64,000 bases of DNA from Chloroflexota bacterium (GTDB taxonomy: Bacteria; Chloroflexota; Anaerolineae; Aggregatilineales; Phototrophicaceae): contig JAPPFH010000110.1 in assembly GCA_028875185.1 (NCBI GenBank), positions 1 to 64,000 of the forward strand. The letters are read 5' to 3'. The notes below the pieces were generated by a model that saw only the letters and a program-made list of their open reading frames with translations, did no database searches and was not told where the DNA came from. Position numbers and translations under genes: made by a program. Below are positions 35,215 to 44,509 of this stretch, in pieces; positions within the stretch are counted from its first letter, which is position 1, and every line of letters starts with the position of its first letter.

Positions 35215-35970
35215 GTGACACTTTCTCAGAAGCTGCTTGAGCAGCGCGTGACCCGACCATTCAAGTATTTTGAACAGGTCGACAGCACCAATGACGTCGC
35301 CAAAGCCTGGCTGGCGGCGGGCGCGCCAGAAGGCGCCGTCGTCATCGCGAATGAGCAGACGCGCGGACGTGGGCGCAGAGGACGCGCTTGGCAAACGCCT
35401 CCTGGCGCGAGCTTGGCGCTGTCGGTCATCTTGAAGCCGGAGAGCGCGCAGCTTTCGCGATTGAATATGGTTGCCTCGCTTGGCGTCTACGATCTCGCGC
35501 GGGAATGCGGCTGCGAGAATGTCGGTATAAAATGGCCCAATGACGTCCAGGTTCGTGGGTTAAAAGTGAGCGGCGCGCTGCCGGAAGCCGTCTGGGAAGG
35601 CAGCCGGCTGCGGGGCGCAATCCTTGGCATCGGCGTCAATATTCGCGTCAATTTTCATGACGGCGACTTGCGCCATTCGGCAATTAGCTTGGAAGATGTC
35701 GTCAAGCGCAGGCTGGACCGCTGTGAGCTGATCGCGTCGCTGCTGAGCCGGATTGATCATTGGTATCATCGCATAAACTCACCCACGCTTGTCGCCAACT
35801 GGAAATGCCGACTGACAACGCTTAATCAAATAGTCGCCATAGGCGGCGTCAAAGGAATCGCGCTGGATGCTTTGGCGGACGGGGCGCTGACCATCCGAGA
35901 CGCAATGGGGCAACTCCATCAAGTGCGAACAGACGATATCGACGAATATGCAATCGGAGTGCCGCGATAA
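35215..35970 (+). CDS. birA: Biotin--protein ligase, catalytic part only
   Basis: 251 residues from GTG 35215, with GGAG five bases upstream. VDSTNDVAK, the biotinyl-AMP loop GRGRRGRAW, and GIKWPNDV with the following KVSGAL are all present, so it should attach biotin to acyl-CoA carboxylase carrier domains. There is no N-terminal DNA-binding domain, so it is a class I ligase that cannot repress biotin genes itself. The C-terminal SH3-like domain is present. It abuts the next gene directly. Confidence 0.92.
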   Translation: MTLSQKLLEQRVTRPFKYFEQVDSTNDVAKAWLAAGAPEGAVVIANEQTRGRGRRGRAWQTPPGASLALSVILKPESAQLSRLNMVASLGVYDLARECGCENVGIKWPNDVQVRGLKVSGALPEAVWEGSRLRGAILGIGVNIRVNFHDGDLRHSAISLEDVVKRRLDRCELIASLLSRIDHWYHRINSPTLVANWKCRLTTLNQIVAIGGVKGIALDALADGALTIRDAMGQLHQVRTDDIDEYAIGVPR

Positions 35971-37341
35971 ATGAGCCGGATACGTTTCGAGTGGAATGTC
36001 GAATCGCAGCAAGTTCAGCGGTTCGACGGCGAGGACGCGCGGGCAAAGCGCAGGCGACGGCGAAACTTGCTTTTGCTCGCGACGCTGGTCTTGTCCCTCT
36101 TGGCAGTGATCGCGCTGGGGCTGGCGCTCCTGCGGCAGCGCGTTCACGATGTCGAAACGCAATATAGGCAGCTCCTGCAAGACACGGTCAAAGCCGAGGT
36201 CGCCACGCTGCGCATAGGGGATCTTTATTCCTTTCTCAACACGCAAAATCCTGACGATTCCGACTGGCTCGCGGAACAACGACGGATGTTTCGCCGTTAC
36301 AGCGCGCTAAAGGCGGACGGCGCCATTGAATTGACGGGCAACATCCTGGCGCTGGAAATAGATCAGTCGCGCGCTCGCGTCCTGGTTCAGGAAAATATCA
36401 ATGGGTCGCCATACGCGCGGCTATGGTTTTACCAAAGAAGCGGCGCAGGCTGGCGGCATATCGCGCCTGATTTTTCATTCTGGGGCGAAGCAAGTACGCT
36501 TGAGTCCGACAAGCTCGCTGTCAATTATCGCGCCGCCGATCAACAGTTCGCGCGTCAGGTCAGCGCCGCTCTGACCGCCTGGATCAAACTAGGCTGCGAC
36601 CTGCTTGATTGCGGAAACCTGCCCCGGCTCACAGTTGATATCGAGCCCAATGCCGAGACCCACGCGCTGTGGGTCGACGAGACCGCGCTGCGCCTGCGAC
36701 TGCGCTCGCCCTATGTCGATATCGCCCGCGCAGACACGCCTTTCGATGGGCAGCGACAGCTGCTCGTCAGCGGCATGCTAGCTGAGCGCCTCGTCAACGC
36801 GCATGGCAATAGCCTGATGGCGCAATATCCCCACGACGCATCCTTTCTCCAGCGCGCGTCCATAGCTTGGCTTGGCGAGAAATTTACCCGATTCGATAGC
36901 GGCGCTTTGCTGATGCGATCAATAGCAGAAAAATATGGCGATGACGCAATCGCGCGCATTTTGGCGCAACTCTCAGCCACGAGCGATATGTCGATTCTGG
37001 AGGTCGTGATTGGTCAGCCGCTTGAAGACGCGGAACTGGACTGGCGCGATTTCATTGCGTGGCGATTGACGCTCGAAGACGAGCTCATCCGCGAGGGCAG
37101 ACAGGATGAGTGGCTCAAATTATATGACACGGTCGATGAAAGTGTTCGTCTGGCAGCGTATGACCGCTACAGCCGCGGCGCGACCGCCCGTAGCTATCAG
37201 GTCGTCGATCAGGTGATTTGGTCTAGGGCAAACGGCTGGCCCCAACTGCGCGCCACCGTGCAAGTCCGCGGTGGAAGCGGCGCCGCAGACGAGATCATCT
37301 TGTTCAATTTAGTCAATAGCGTGTGGAAGCGCGCAAGCTAA
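35971..37341 (+). CDS. Single-span membrane protein with external domain, function unknown
   Basis: 456 residues. A short basic N-terminal region, one helix at about 33-53 and a long external part. The external part has a Cys pair (GCDLLDCG) and a helical region near 260-310 (LSGMLAERLVNAHGNSLM, then FLQRASIAWLGEKF) that loosely resembles peptidase-MA-like folds, but no HExxH zinc motif is seen. Its start touches the birA stop, so the two are cotranscribed; the pairing may be only positional. Confidence 0.7.
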   Translation: MSRIRFEWNVESQQVQRFDGEDARAKRRRRRNLLLLATLVLSLLAVIALGLALLRQRVHDVETQYRQLLQDTVKAEVATLRIGDLYSFLNTQNPDDSDWLAEQRRMFRRYSALKADGAIELTGNILALEIDQSRARVLVQENINGSPYARLWFYQRSGAGWRHIAPDFSFWGEASTLESDKLAVNYRAADQQFARQVSAALTAWIKLGCDLLDCGNLPRLTVDIEPNAETHALWVDETALRLRLRSPYVDIARADTPFDGQRQLLVSGMLAERLVNAHGNSLMAQYPHDASFLQRASIAWLGEKFTRFDSGALLMRSIAEKYGDDAIARILAQLSATSDMSILEVVIGQPLEDAELDWRDFIAWRLTLEDELIREGRQDEWLKLYDTVDESVRLAAYDRYSRGATARSYQVVDQVIWSRANGWPQLRATVQVRGGSGAADEIILFNLVNSVWKRAS

Positions 37342-37391
37342 TTGTGAAGTCATCGGCGCAGCCGTGACAATCGCGCCGCTTGGAACGAAAA

Positions 37392-37421
37392 GCGGGCCTG
37401 CGATGGCAATCACAGACCCGC
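37392..37421 (-). terminator. Rho-independent terminator of the small membrane-protein gene
   Basis: A GCGGG/CCCGC-closed stem with two internal C-A mismatches, followed on the minus strand by TTTTCGTT. It lies about 35 bases after the stop of the minus-strand gene at 37456. Confidence 0.65.
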
Positions 37422-37455
37422 AAGATGTAGCCGTTCAAGTTTCGCCAACTGGCGT

Positions 37456-37962
37456 TTATTCGTCGTCCATGCCCAGCGCCGCGTCGCGAATCACCACGAC
37501 GAAGGCGAGCACGTGGCCGAATATGATATGACCGAACAAGCTTGGACTATTGAGATTAATCTGCAGCAACTCGCCGCCAGCGATCGCCGGCATGATGATC
37601 AAGCCACCCAGAATCCACCAGATCACGCCGTAGATCAAGCCGCCCACCGCAATGTTGTACAGCGGACTGCCCAGATCAACGTACTGAGTAAAGAGCCCGG
37701 TGTAGAGGGCGCCGATCACCGCGCTGATGATAATGTGCAGGATAAAGCCAATCAGAGCGTCCGCCCCAATCATCCCGCCAACCATCTCGAGCATGCCGTT
37801 GTTCATCATTGGAGCGCCTTGCTCGACGGCCGTCACCATTCCAGCGTCGTCCGTTGTAACCATCGGGGCGCCCGGCACCATGCTCGCCCCGATGAAGGCT
37901 AGAAAGATATAACCGGCGATGATTCCCGGTATAATCCCCCTCATAAGTTTATCGCTGTCCAT
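37456..37962 (-). CDS. Small multi-pass membrane protein, function unknown
   Basis: 168 residues from the ATG at 37962, which has an excellent TAGGAGGA site 6 bases upstream; a longer reading from 38019 lacks one. Four hydrophobic segments are visible (GIIPGIIAGYIFLAFIGAS, ADALIGFILHIIISAVIGAL, IAVGGLIYGVIWWILGGLI, FGHIIFGHVLAFVVVI). Methionine- and glycine-rich external loop between the first two. I do not recognise the family with certainty. It has its own promoter and terminator, so it is a monocistronic unit. Confidence 0.75.
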   Translation of the reverse strand: MDSDKLMRGIIPGIIAGYIFLAFIGASMVPGAPMVTTDDAGMVTAVEQGAPMMNNGMLEMVGGMIGADALIGFILHIIISAVIGALYTGLFTQYVDLGSPLYNIAVGGLIYGVIWWILGGLIIMPAIAGGELLQINLNSPSLFGHIIFGHVLAFVVVIRDAALGMDDE

Positions 37963-38490
37963 GCTGATTCCTCCTAAGAATGCTAAGAACTTCGATAGCG
38001 ATGCAAGATGTAATGACATCTATATATAGGTAAGCTTCATAAAACTTACCTGCTTCAATTATCAATAGTATATACAGTTCGTTTCGCGCAAGCAAGTTAA
38101 ATGCAGTATCAATTGTCAATTTTGTAGTTGACGCCGTGTTAGATTGCCCAACGCTGCCTATTTCACATCCTATGATCAAGTTGGTTCGCGCAAGGTCGGC
38201 CGCCCTCGCTGAAGTGCCGGAATCGCGGGCAAGTTCCCGCTCGGGGAGAGTGGCGCGGAATACGCGAATATGCTAGAATTGCGACAAATAATGGCGAGGA
38301 CGCAACACCGAGCGGCGCCGGGAATCCCGTCTCGCCGAAGCGGGGGATGCACCCGCCGCAAGGCTGAAATCGCGGGCTTCGGCTCTGGTTGGCGGCGACT
38401 GAAACGCAACAATGACCTGATTGCGCTTGGCGTGAACGCGCGCCAAATCCGGGAAAATGAGGCGACCTAAAATGAGGATAACCGCAGCGG
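37963..38490. other. Intergenic region before gyrA
   Basis: Contains the minus-strand promoter at 38067-38095 on its left side and a candidate extended -10 (TGCTAGAAT, 38271-38279) for gyrA with no good -35. The remaining 200 bases up to gyrA are GC-rich with small stems; no gene or named RNA is recognised. Confidence 0.5.
38067..38095 (-). promoter_or_regulatory. Promoter of the small membrane-protein gene
   Basis: On the minus strand TTGCTT (38095-38090), 17-base spacer, TATACT (38072-38067), about 100 bases upstream of the start codon. Confidence 0.55.
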
Positions 38491-41022
38491 ATGGATAATC
38501 TCGACACGAACGCCTTAGAAGACGGCGCTGGCGCCATTCGCACAGTCACCATCAATGAAGAGATGCGCGGCAGTTATCTCAACTACGCCATGAGCGTGAT
38601 TGTCGCGCGCGCGCTGCCAGACGCCCGCGACGGCTTGAAGCCGGTTCACCGAAGAATCTTGTTCGCGATGCATGACATGGGACTGCGGCCCGGCGCTGGC
38701 TACAAAAAGAGCGCGCGGCTGGTGGGCGAGGTACTGGGCAAATATCACCCGCATGGCGACCAAACAATATACGACGCGATGGCGCGCATGGCGCAGGATT
38801 TCTCGCTTCGCTATCCCCTTGTTGACGGGCAAGGCAACTTTGGCAGCCAAGATGGCGACAAACCGGCGGCGATGCGCTACACCGAGGCGCGCATGGCGAA
38901 CATCGCCAGCGAACTGCTGACTGATATCAACATGGACACCGTAGACTTCGCCGAGAATTATGACAATACACAGGAAGAGCCCACCGTCCTGCCAGCGCGA
39001 TTGCCTAATCTGCTGCTCAATGGCGCCAGCGGAATCGCAGTCGGCATGGCGACCAGCATCCCGCCGCACAATCTGCGCGAACTGGCCGCCGCGATCACCC
39101 ATTTGATCGATCACTACAGTCAAATCGACGCGGTTACTGTCGACGATCTGATGCAATTCATCAAAGGACCGGACTTTCCCACCGGCGCCACGATAGTTGT
39201 TGGCGACGAATTGAGAGAGGCTTATGCTCAGGGCAAAGGACGCGTTGCAGTCCGCTCGGGCGTCGACTTTGAAGAGCGCGGCGACGGCTTCAATCTTGTC
39301 ATCAGCTCCATACCATACCAGGTCAGCAAGTCGGCGATTATCGAACGAATCGTATCCTTGGTGCGTGAGGGGCGCATTGAAGCGATTCGCGACCTGCGCG
39401 ATGAATCCGACAGGCGAGGCTTGCGCCTGGTCGTCGAATTGAAACGACACGCGCAGCCGCAGCGTGTCCTCAACCAGCTCTACAAATATACGCAGCTCCA
39501 AAGCGTCTACAGCATTCAGATGCTGGCGCTGGTCAACGGCGAGCCGCGAACATTAAGCCTTAAGCGCTGCCTTCAGATCTATATTGAGCACCGCTACGAT
39601 GTCATCGTCCGCCGGTCGGAATACGACCTGGCAAGGCAACGCGCCCGCGCCCATGTTTTGAGTGGCTTGCTCAAGGCGGTCGCCAATATCGACGCGGTTA
39701 TCCAATCCATTCGCAATTCGGAAAATGTCGAGCGCGCCCGAACGCAGTTGATGGCGAACTTTGAACTGACAGAGGTCCAAGCCAACGCGATTCTCGATAT
39801 GCAGCTGCGGCGTTTGAGCGCCCTTGAGCGGCAAAAGCTGCAAGAGGAGTACGACACCGTGCAGGCGCGCATCGCTTATCTGGAGGATCTGCTGGCTTCC
39901 CCGCAGAAAATCCTCGACCTGATACGGGAAGACGTGGCCGAAATCGCGGAGAGGTATGGCGACGAGCGCAAGACCACTGTTGCCTATGGCAATGTAGACC
40001 TTGATGAAGCTGATCTCTATCGGCGCGAAAATGTCGTCATCTCGTTGACGGAGAACGGCTATATCAAGCGGGTGGCGGCCGAAAAGTACAAGCAGCAGCG
40101 GCGCGGGGGCAAAGGCATGCGCGGGATGGAACTCAAAGACAGCGACCGTCTAATGGATATCTTTTTTGCCCACAGCCACGATTCCATTCTCTTTTTCAGC
40201 AACAAGGGCAAAGTGTATTCGCGCAAGTCCTATGATATTCCTGAAACGCAACGGGATAAGCGCGGCACGCTTATTCAGATTCTGTTGCCGTTGACAAACG
40301 ATGAGCGGATTACGGCGCTTCTTGCGCTTCCCGACTCGGCCTTCGAGCGCGACGAAGCCTATTGTGTGATAGCGACGCGACACGGGCGCATTAAGCGGAT
40401 GGAACTGAGCGAGTTTCAGTTTATCCGACCGAGTGGATTGGTTCTCACCCGTCTGCACGACGATGACACTGTAGGCTGGGTCAAAGCTACGCGGGGCGAC
40501 CAGCACATCGTCATGGTTACCGCCGATGGGAAGGGGATTCTCTTCCGAGAAAACGAAGTGCGAGTGATGGGACGAATCGCGGCCGGCGTTCGAGGAATGC
40601 GTTTGAGACTAGGCGATGAGATCGCGGGTATGGATGTGCTCGCCAAAGATGACAGCCACATTCTCGTCGTTACGCGCAGCGGTTACGGGAAACGCACAAC
40701 AATTGAAGACTACAATCCTCAAAGACGATACGGGTACGGCGTGATTACACTCAAACGCACCGAGCGAAAAGGTCCGGTTGTGGCCGTGCGCTGCATTGGG
40801 GAAAATGAAGGAATCATGCTCATTTCGCAACAGGGCACTGTGATTCGAACAGACCTTTCAGAAATTCGCGCAAAGGGGCGGAATACTGAAGGCGTAACCG
40901 TAATGGATCTTGACGAAGACGACGAAGTCGCCGGCATAGCAATAATGAATGCCACCGAAGATAAGCCGACCAAATCCACCGCTGACAATGAAAGTGCGTC
41001 CAACCATAACGGCAACAAGTAA
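38491..41022 (+). CDS. gyrA: DNA gyrase subunit A
   Basis: 843 residues. Catalytic Tyr130 in [10 protein letters not shown]. The N-terminal core reads [20 protein letters not shown], and the GyrA-box QRRGGKG is present, which separates gyrase from topoisomerase IV. The quinolone-determining stretch is [10 protein letters not shown] (86-95): the usual serine (E. coli Ser83) is Gln91, while the acidic partner (Asp87) is conserved as Asp95. The C-terminal beta-pinwheel is followed by an acidic/Asn-rich tail. gyrB is not adjacent. GAGGAT lies before the ATG. Confidence 0.97.
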   Translation: MDNLDTNALEDGAGAIRTVTINEEMRGSYLNYAMSVIVARALPDARDGLKPVHRRILFAMHDMGLRPGAGYKKSARLVGEVLGKYHPHGDQTIYDAMARMAQDFSLRYPLVDGQGNFGSQDGDKPAAMRYTEARMANIASELLTDINMDTVDFAENYDNTQEEPTVLPARLPNLLLNGASGIAVGMATSIPPHNLRELAAAITHLIDHYSQIDAVTVDDLMQFIKGPDFPTGATIVVGDELREAYAQGKGRVAVRSGVDFEERGDGFNLVISSIPYQVSKSAIIERIVSLVREGRIEAIRDLRDESDRRGLRLVVELKRHAQPQRVLNQLYKYTQLQSVYSIQMLALVNGEPRTLSLKRCLQIYIEHRYDVIVRRSEYDLARQRARAHVLSGLLKAVANIDAVIQSIRNSENVERARTQLMANFELTEVQANAILDMQLRRLSALERQKLQEEYDTVQARIAYLEDLLASPQKILDLIREDVAEIAERYGDERKTTVAYGNVDLDEADLYRRENVVISLTENGYIKRVAAEKYKQQRRGGKGMRGMELKDSDRLMDIFFAHSHDSILFFSNKGKVYSRKSYDIPETQRDKRGTLIQILLPLTNDERITALLALPDSAFERDEAYCVIATRHGRIKRMELSEFQFIRPSGLVLTRLHDDDTVGWVKATRGDQHIVMVTADGKGILFRENEVRVMGRIAAGVRGMRLRLGDEIAGMDVLAKDDSHILVVTRSGYGKRTTIEDYNPQRRYGYGVITLKRTERKGPVVAVRCIGENEGIMLISQQGTVIRTDLSEIRAKGRNTEGVTVMDLDEDDEVAGIAIMNATEDKPTKSTADNESASNHNGNK

Positions 41023-41150
41023 GCGCGCCGCGCAAAGTCCGCTTCAGTTGCGCCGCTACTGGATCCAATCAATGAATAGCTTGCTCGCGGCATTTATCGC
41101 GCGGATTGCACCGACATTCCACAGCGCGCAAGCACCGCGTCAATCTAAGC

Positions 41151-41795
41151 TTAGGCTCCCTCGTCGTCGGCTTCTTCGCCTTCCGCCTCTTCACCCTCGA
41201 GCGCTTCATCCAGCTCGTCCAGTTCTTCTTCGGCGCGCGCGGCCGCTGGCTGGACGATCTTGGCGAGCATCTCGTTGGGATCGTTGTGGACAGTGACGTT
41301 GTCGCCGAAGCTGAGATCGCGCACCAGCACTTCAGCGCCCATCTCGGTCAGCGTTGATAGATCAATGATGATGCGATCGCGAATGTCGCTGGGGTATACC
41401 TCCAAGGTCAGCGAGCTCCTGCCGGTAATCAAGATGCCTTCGCGCGCCGCGACTACTGGGCTCTCGCCCTGCATCACAATTGGCACTTCGACGCTGATGC
41501 GCTGCGTCTGGTCAACTGCGAGGAAATCGACATGCAGTATATCGCCGCGCACGACATCGCGCTGGACTTCACGCGCCAAGGACGGAAAGCTTTCGCCGTT
41601 CACTTCAATGTCTATAAGATTGGTGCCGCCAGCATTCATCAACAAGACTTCTAAAGCGCGATATGGAAACTGCACGCTGATTGGATCCGTTGACGGTCCA
41701 TAAACGATCCCGGGGACATATCCGGTACGCCGAAGCTGACGATTCTTCTTCCCCTGCGCCTGACGCGCTTCCGCGGCAATTTGAAACTCCGCCAT
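41151..41795 (-). CDS. rplY: 50S ribosomal protein bL25/CTC
   Basis: 214 residues: an N-terminal 5S-rRNA-binding L25 domain (RQLRRTGYVPGIVYGP) followed by the CTC-type beta domain and an acidic Glu-rich tail. Long CTC forms like this are common outside the gamma-proteobacteria. GAGGAG lies 10 bases before the ATG. A good promoter is found at 41878-41906. Converges with gyrA. Confidence 0.93.
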   Translation of the reverse strand: MAEFQIAAEARQAQGKKNRQLRRTGYVPGIVYGPSTDPISVQFPYRALEVLLMNAGGTNLIDIEVNGESFPSLAREVQRDVVRGDILHVDFLAVDQTQRISVEVPIVMQGESPVVAAREGILITGRSSLTLEVYPSDIRDRIIIDLSTLTEMGAEVLVRDLSFGDNVTVHNDPNEMLAKIVQPAAARAEEELDELDEALEGEEAEGEEADDEGA

Positions 41796-41877
41796 AGTGT
41801 AAAACTCCTCAATATGCGCTCAGCGACTCATCATGCCGACGCCCGCGAGCATATTATTGCCCTGGAAAATCCGGCGT

Positions 41878-41906
41878 ATTCTAGTTAAGCATTGGCTATT
41901 GGTCAA
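41878..41906 (-). promoter_or_regulatory. Promoter of the bL25 gene
   Basis: Minus strand TTGACC (41906-41901), 17-base spacer, TAGAAT (41883-41878). Leader of about 75 bases to the start codon. Confidence 0.7.
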
Positions 41907-41953
41907 TGGCGGCAGGTGAAATGACCCGCGCGGCAGCGCGAAAATCTCAGATT

Positions 41954-42026
41954 AGCGGGTAACGGGACTCGAACCCGTGACCTTCTGCTTGGGAAGCAGG
42001 CGCTCTACCAACTGAGCTATACCCGC
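41954..42026 (-). tRNA. tRNA-Gly (anticodon CCC)
   Basis: Seven-pair acceptor stem (GCGGGTA/TACCCGC), D-arm GCTC/GAGC, anticodon loop TTCCCAA giving CCC for GGG codons, and T-arm ACGGG-TTCGAGT-CCCGT. The discriminator is U, as expected for bacterial tRNA-Gly. Position 27-43 of the anticodon stem is a C-A mismatch. CCA is not encoded. Confidence 0.95.
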
Positions 42027-42037
42027 AGATTGCGTGT

Positions 42038-42066
42038 ATTCTAGGCGATGGCCACGCAATTGTCAA
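42038..42066 (-). promoter_or_regulatory. Promoter of tRNA-Gly
   Basis: Minus strand TTGACA (42066-42061), 17-base spacer, TAGAAT (42043-42038), starting about 12-15 bases before the mature tRNA 5' end. Confidence 0.8.
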
Positions 42067-42459
42067 ATTGGCTGACGCTGCGACTAGACCGGATAGCTTG
42101 TTCGGCTATCGGAATCCGCCGGTGTTTAATTTGATGTGGCGTGGAGCGCGGGCGGCGGAACGCGCGCTCCGCCCACTAGAGCAAACTATCTATGAATGCG
42201 GCGCGCCAAGCGCGTATCATGTCATATGCGTCGCCGCTAACAGCGCGCGTCAAATGTGCTATGCTATGATGTCAATTGCTTGCCGCAGCCGGGACAGGGC
42301 AACAAAATACCGCGGAACGCGGCGCGAATGTGATGGTTTCGATTGACCCAAAGTGAGCTTCTTGGTCGATTAATGCGCGTTGCTTTGCATGAATTTTGGG
42401 AAAACTGACGCGCGCTTCGCAAATTGAAGCGCGTGATTCGAGGAGCGCAACGCAGGCTG
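42067..42459. other. Intergenic region before the glycan cluster
   Basis: No convincing gene. Two stems are visible, GATAGC/GCTATC near 42094-42112 and GGGCGG/CCGCCC near 42150-42175, the latter possibly a terminator-like fold without a T-run. No clear promoter for the following glycosyltransferase was found. Confidence 0.45.
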
Positions 42460-43635
42460 ATGCCAGAAAACGCCAAGCCGAAAACCGGCAAGCTAAAGAT
42501 TCTGATTGTCTTGCTCTATTATCACCCGCACTCGACTGGTCTAACGCATTATGTAAAGATGCTGGCTGAGGAGCTTGTCTGTCGCGGTCATGAGGTAACG
42601 GTGATTGCCTCCTGCCACAGCCGTGAATTGCCGCTCGGCGAGGCCACGCTCAATGGCGTGCGCGTCATTCGGCTCTGGGCGCCAATCGCATTGAGCCGCG
42701 GCCGGATTATGCCGACTTATCCCTGGGCGATTTACCGCCTCTTGCGCGAGCACGATGTGGTGAACATCCACGTCCCGCTGTTGGAAACGGCGCTGGTGGC
42801 TTTCCTCGCGGGCATCGCCGGCGTCAAGATCATCCCGACGCATCATGGCGATCTGATCCTGCCTGATAATCCTATCAACAACATGATCAGCAAGATCATG
42901 TTCGCTTTCTACAAGTACATGGCGAAACGCGCGCCCTGCATCATCGGGCTTAGCGATGACTATGCGGATAATTCGTATTACCTTCTGCCATTTCGGGAAA
43001 AGGTGAGAATCATCTATCCCCCCATGATTATTCCAGAGCCCGATCCGGTCGGCGTTCAAAGACTGCGCCGAGAGTGGCGGAGGAATGGCGGACCGCTCAT
43101 TGGATACGCCGGCCGATTTGTCCAGGAGAAGCGACCTGATCTGCTGATTCGCTCGCTTGACGTGATTAATGGGACGCATCCAAACGCGCGGATCGTATTC
43201 GCCGGCGACTACGACATCAGCTATGAAGGCACCTGGCGGCGGCATCAGGACCTGGTGGAAAAATACCGTTCGCAACTGACGTTTCTCGGTTTGATTCGCG
43301 ACAAGCAAGAATTGGCGAATTTCTACGCCGCCTGCGATGTGCTCGTCTTGCCCAGCGACAGCGACTGTTTTCCCTTGGTTCAGGGTGAAGCGATGCTCTG
43401 CGGGACGCCAGTCGTGATGACCGATATCGCCGGCGGGCGCGTGGCTGTATCGATCACCGGTATGGGCAAACTTGCCAAAGCGGGAGATTGGCGCTCTATT
43501 GGCGAAACAACGCTCGAGGTGCTGGCTGACCCCGCCCGATTTTCGAAGCCGAGAGACACTATCCGGGACGTCTTCTCTTTTGAAGAAACCGTCAACCGCT
43601 ACGAATCAATCTTTTACGAACACGCCCGAACCTGA
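42460..43635 (+). CDS. GT4-type glycosyltransferase
   Basis: 391 residues from ATG 42460; AGGAG lies 13 bases upstream, and TTG/GTG starts at 42424/42430 are alternatives. GT-B architecture: the N-terminal Rossmann domain opens KILIVLLYYHPHSTGLTHYV, the C-terminal domain has GYAGRFVQEKRPDLL and the nucleotide-sugar end motif PSDSDCFPLVQGEAMLCGTPVV (E-x7-E-like). Cytoplasmic enzyme adding a sugar to a lipid-linked or nascent glycan. First gene of a run that continues to 63058. Confidence 0.88.
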   Translation: MPENAKPKTGKLKILIVLLYYHPHSTGLTHYVKMLAEELVCRGHEVTVIASCHSRELPLGEATLNGVRVIRLWAPIALSRGRIMPTYPWAIYRLLREHDVVNIHVPLLETALVAFLAGIAGVKIIPTHHGDLILPDNPINNMISKIMFAFYKYMAKRAPCIIGLSDDYADNSYYLLPFREKVRIIYPPMIIPEPDPVGVQRLRREWRRNGGPLIGYAGRFVQEKRPDLLIRSLDVINGTHPNARIVFAGDYDISYEGTWRRHQDLVEKYRSQLTFLGLIRDKQELANFYAACDVLVLPSDSDCFPLVQGEAMLCGTPVVMTDIAGGRVAVSITGMGKLAKAGDWRSIGETTLEVLADPARFSKPRDTIRDVFSFEETVNRYESIFYEHART

Positions 43636-43639
43636 GGCA

Positions 43640-44509
43640 ATGTCCATGCCCCCAGGCCAGGCAATTGAATGGGATACGATAGCGTTTATGACGCGCAATG
43701 AAGCCGACATGGCATTCAAGCGGCGCGTCAAAACAATCTTCGACTTCATCGAGCCCAGCGATGACATGCGAATTCTCGATCTTCCCTGCGGGCGCGGGTT
43801 TTATCTGCATATGTTTCGTCACGTCAGCGAATGCGAACTGATCGGCGCCGATCTGGACTGGAATGTCTTGCGGACAGCTAAGCGGGCGCTCGCCAAGTAC
43901 CCGCGGATTCACGTTAATCACGCCAGCATAGTAGACATGCCCTTTGCGCGCGACAGTTTTGACGCAGTCATCCTATCCGAAGTGCTTGAGCATATTAACG
44001 ACGATGGTCGCGCTCTCGAAGAAGCCTTTCGCGTTCTGAAACCGGGCGGCGCGCTGGCAGTTACGGTGCCCCATGCGAATTATCCGTTTTGGTGGGATCC
44101 GATAAATAAAGTATTGGAAGCGCTCTTCAACTGGCATATCAAGAGCGGACCACTGGCCGGGTTATGGGCAAATCATGTTCGGCTCTATACCGCCAGCCAA
44201 CTGCGATTAGCGGTGGAAGCGGCGGGCTTCCACATAGAGGAAGAGCGTGCGTTAACCCATTACTGTTTCCCTTTTATCCACAATCTGGTTTATGGCTTGG
44301 GAAAACCGCTCTTGGAATCCCGGATGCTGCCAGGATCGATGCTCGCCCTTGCCGATCGTCACGACTTTGAGGCAAAGGGCGGCCGGTTGAATCCGGTTCG
44401 TTTGGGCGTCGCCCTCTTCAATGCATTTGACCGCGGAAACAGCCCGGACGAGGGACCGGATCGAGCGACAGTCAACCTAGCGATTAAGGGTCGAAAGCCA
44501 AATGAATGA
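43640..44509 (+). CDS. Class I SAM-dependent methyltransferase (glycan-associated)
   Basis: 289 residues from ATG 43640 (43646 is better spaced from GAGG). Motif I ILDLPCGRGFYL, acidic GADLDW, and the post-motif FDAVILSEVLEHI with ALEEAFRVLKPGGALAVTVP make a UbiE/COQ5-like fold. It starts just after the glycosyltransferase stop and overlaps the next gene by 8 bases, so it likely methylates a sugar or lipid carrier in the same pathway. Confidence 0.87.
   Translation: MSMPPGQAIEWDTIAFMTRNEADMAFKRRVKTIFDFIEPSDDMRILDLPCGRGFYLHMFRHVSECELIGADLDWNVLRTAKRALAKYPRIHVNHASIVDMPFARDSFDAVILSEVLEHINDDGRALEEAFRVLKPGGALAVTVPHANYPFWWDPINKVLEALFNWHIKSGPLAGLWANHVRLYTASQLRLAVEAAGFHIEEERALTHYCFPFIHNLVYGLGKPLLESRMLPGSMLALADRHDFEAKGGRLNPVRLGVALFNAFDRGNSPDEGPDRATVNLAIKGRKPNE

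Noticed and set aside
38111-38132. AATTGTCAATTTTGTAGTTGAC as a fifth GntR operator
   Set aside because: It shares only the first nine bases with the locus sites and lacks the ATTGT-N2-ACAAT palindrome; it lies far from the sugar genes.
42058-42072. CAATTGTCAAATTGG as an operator
   Set aside because: The bases are accounted for by the -35 box of the tRNA-Gly promoter, and no palindrome is present.
42068-42346. A 92-codon frame between tRNA-Gly and the GT4 gene
   Set aside because: No ribosome site, no recognisable domain and an atypical Arg/Cys-rich composition; treated as non-coding.
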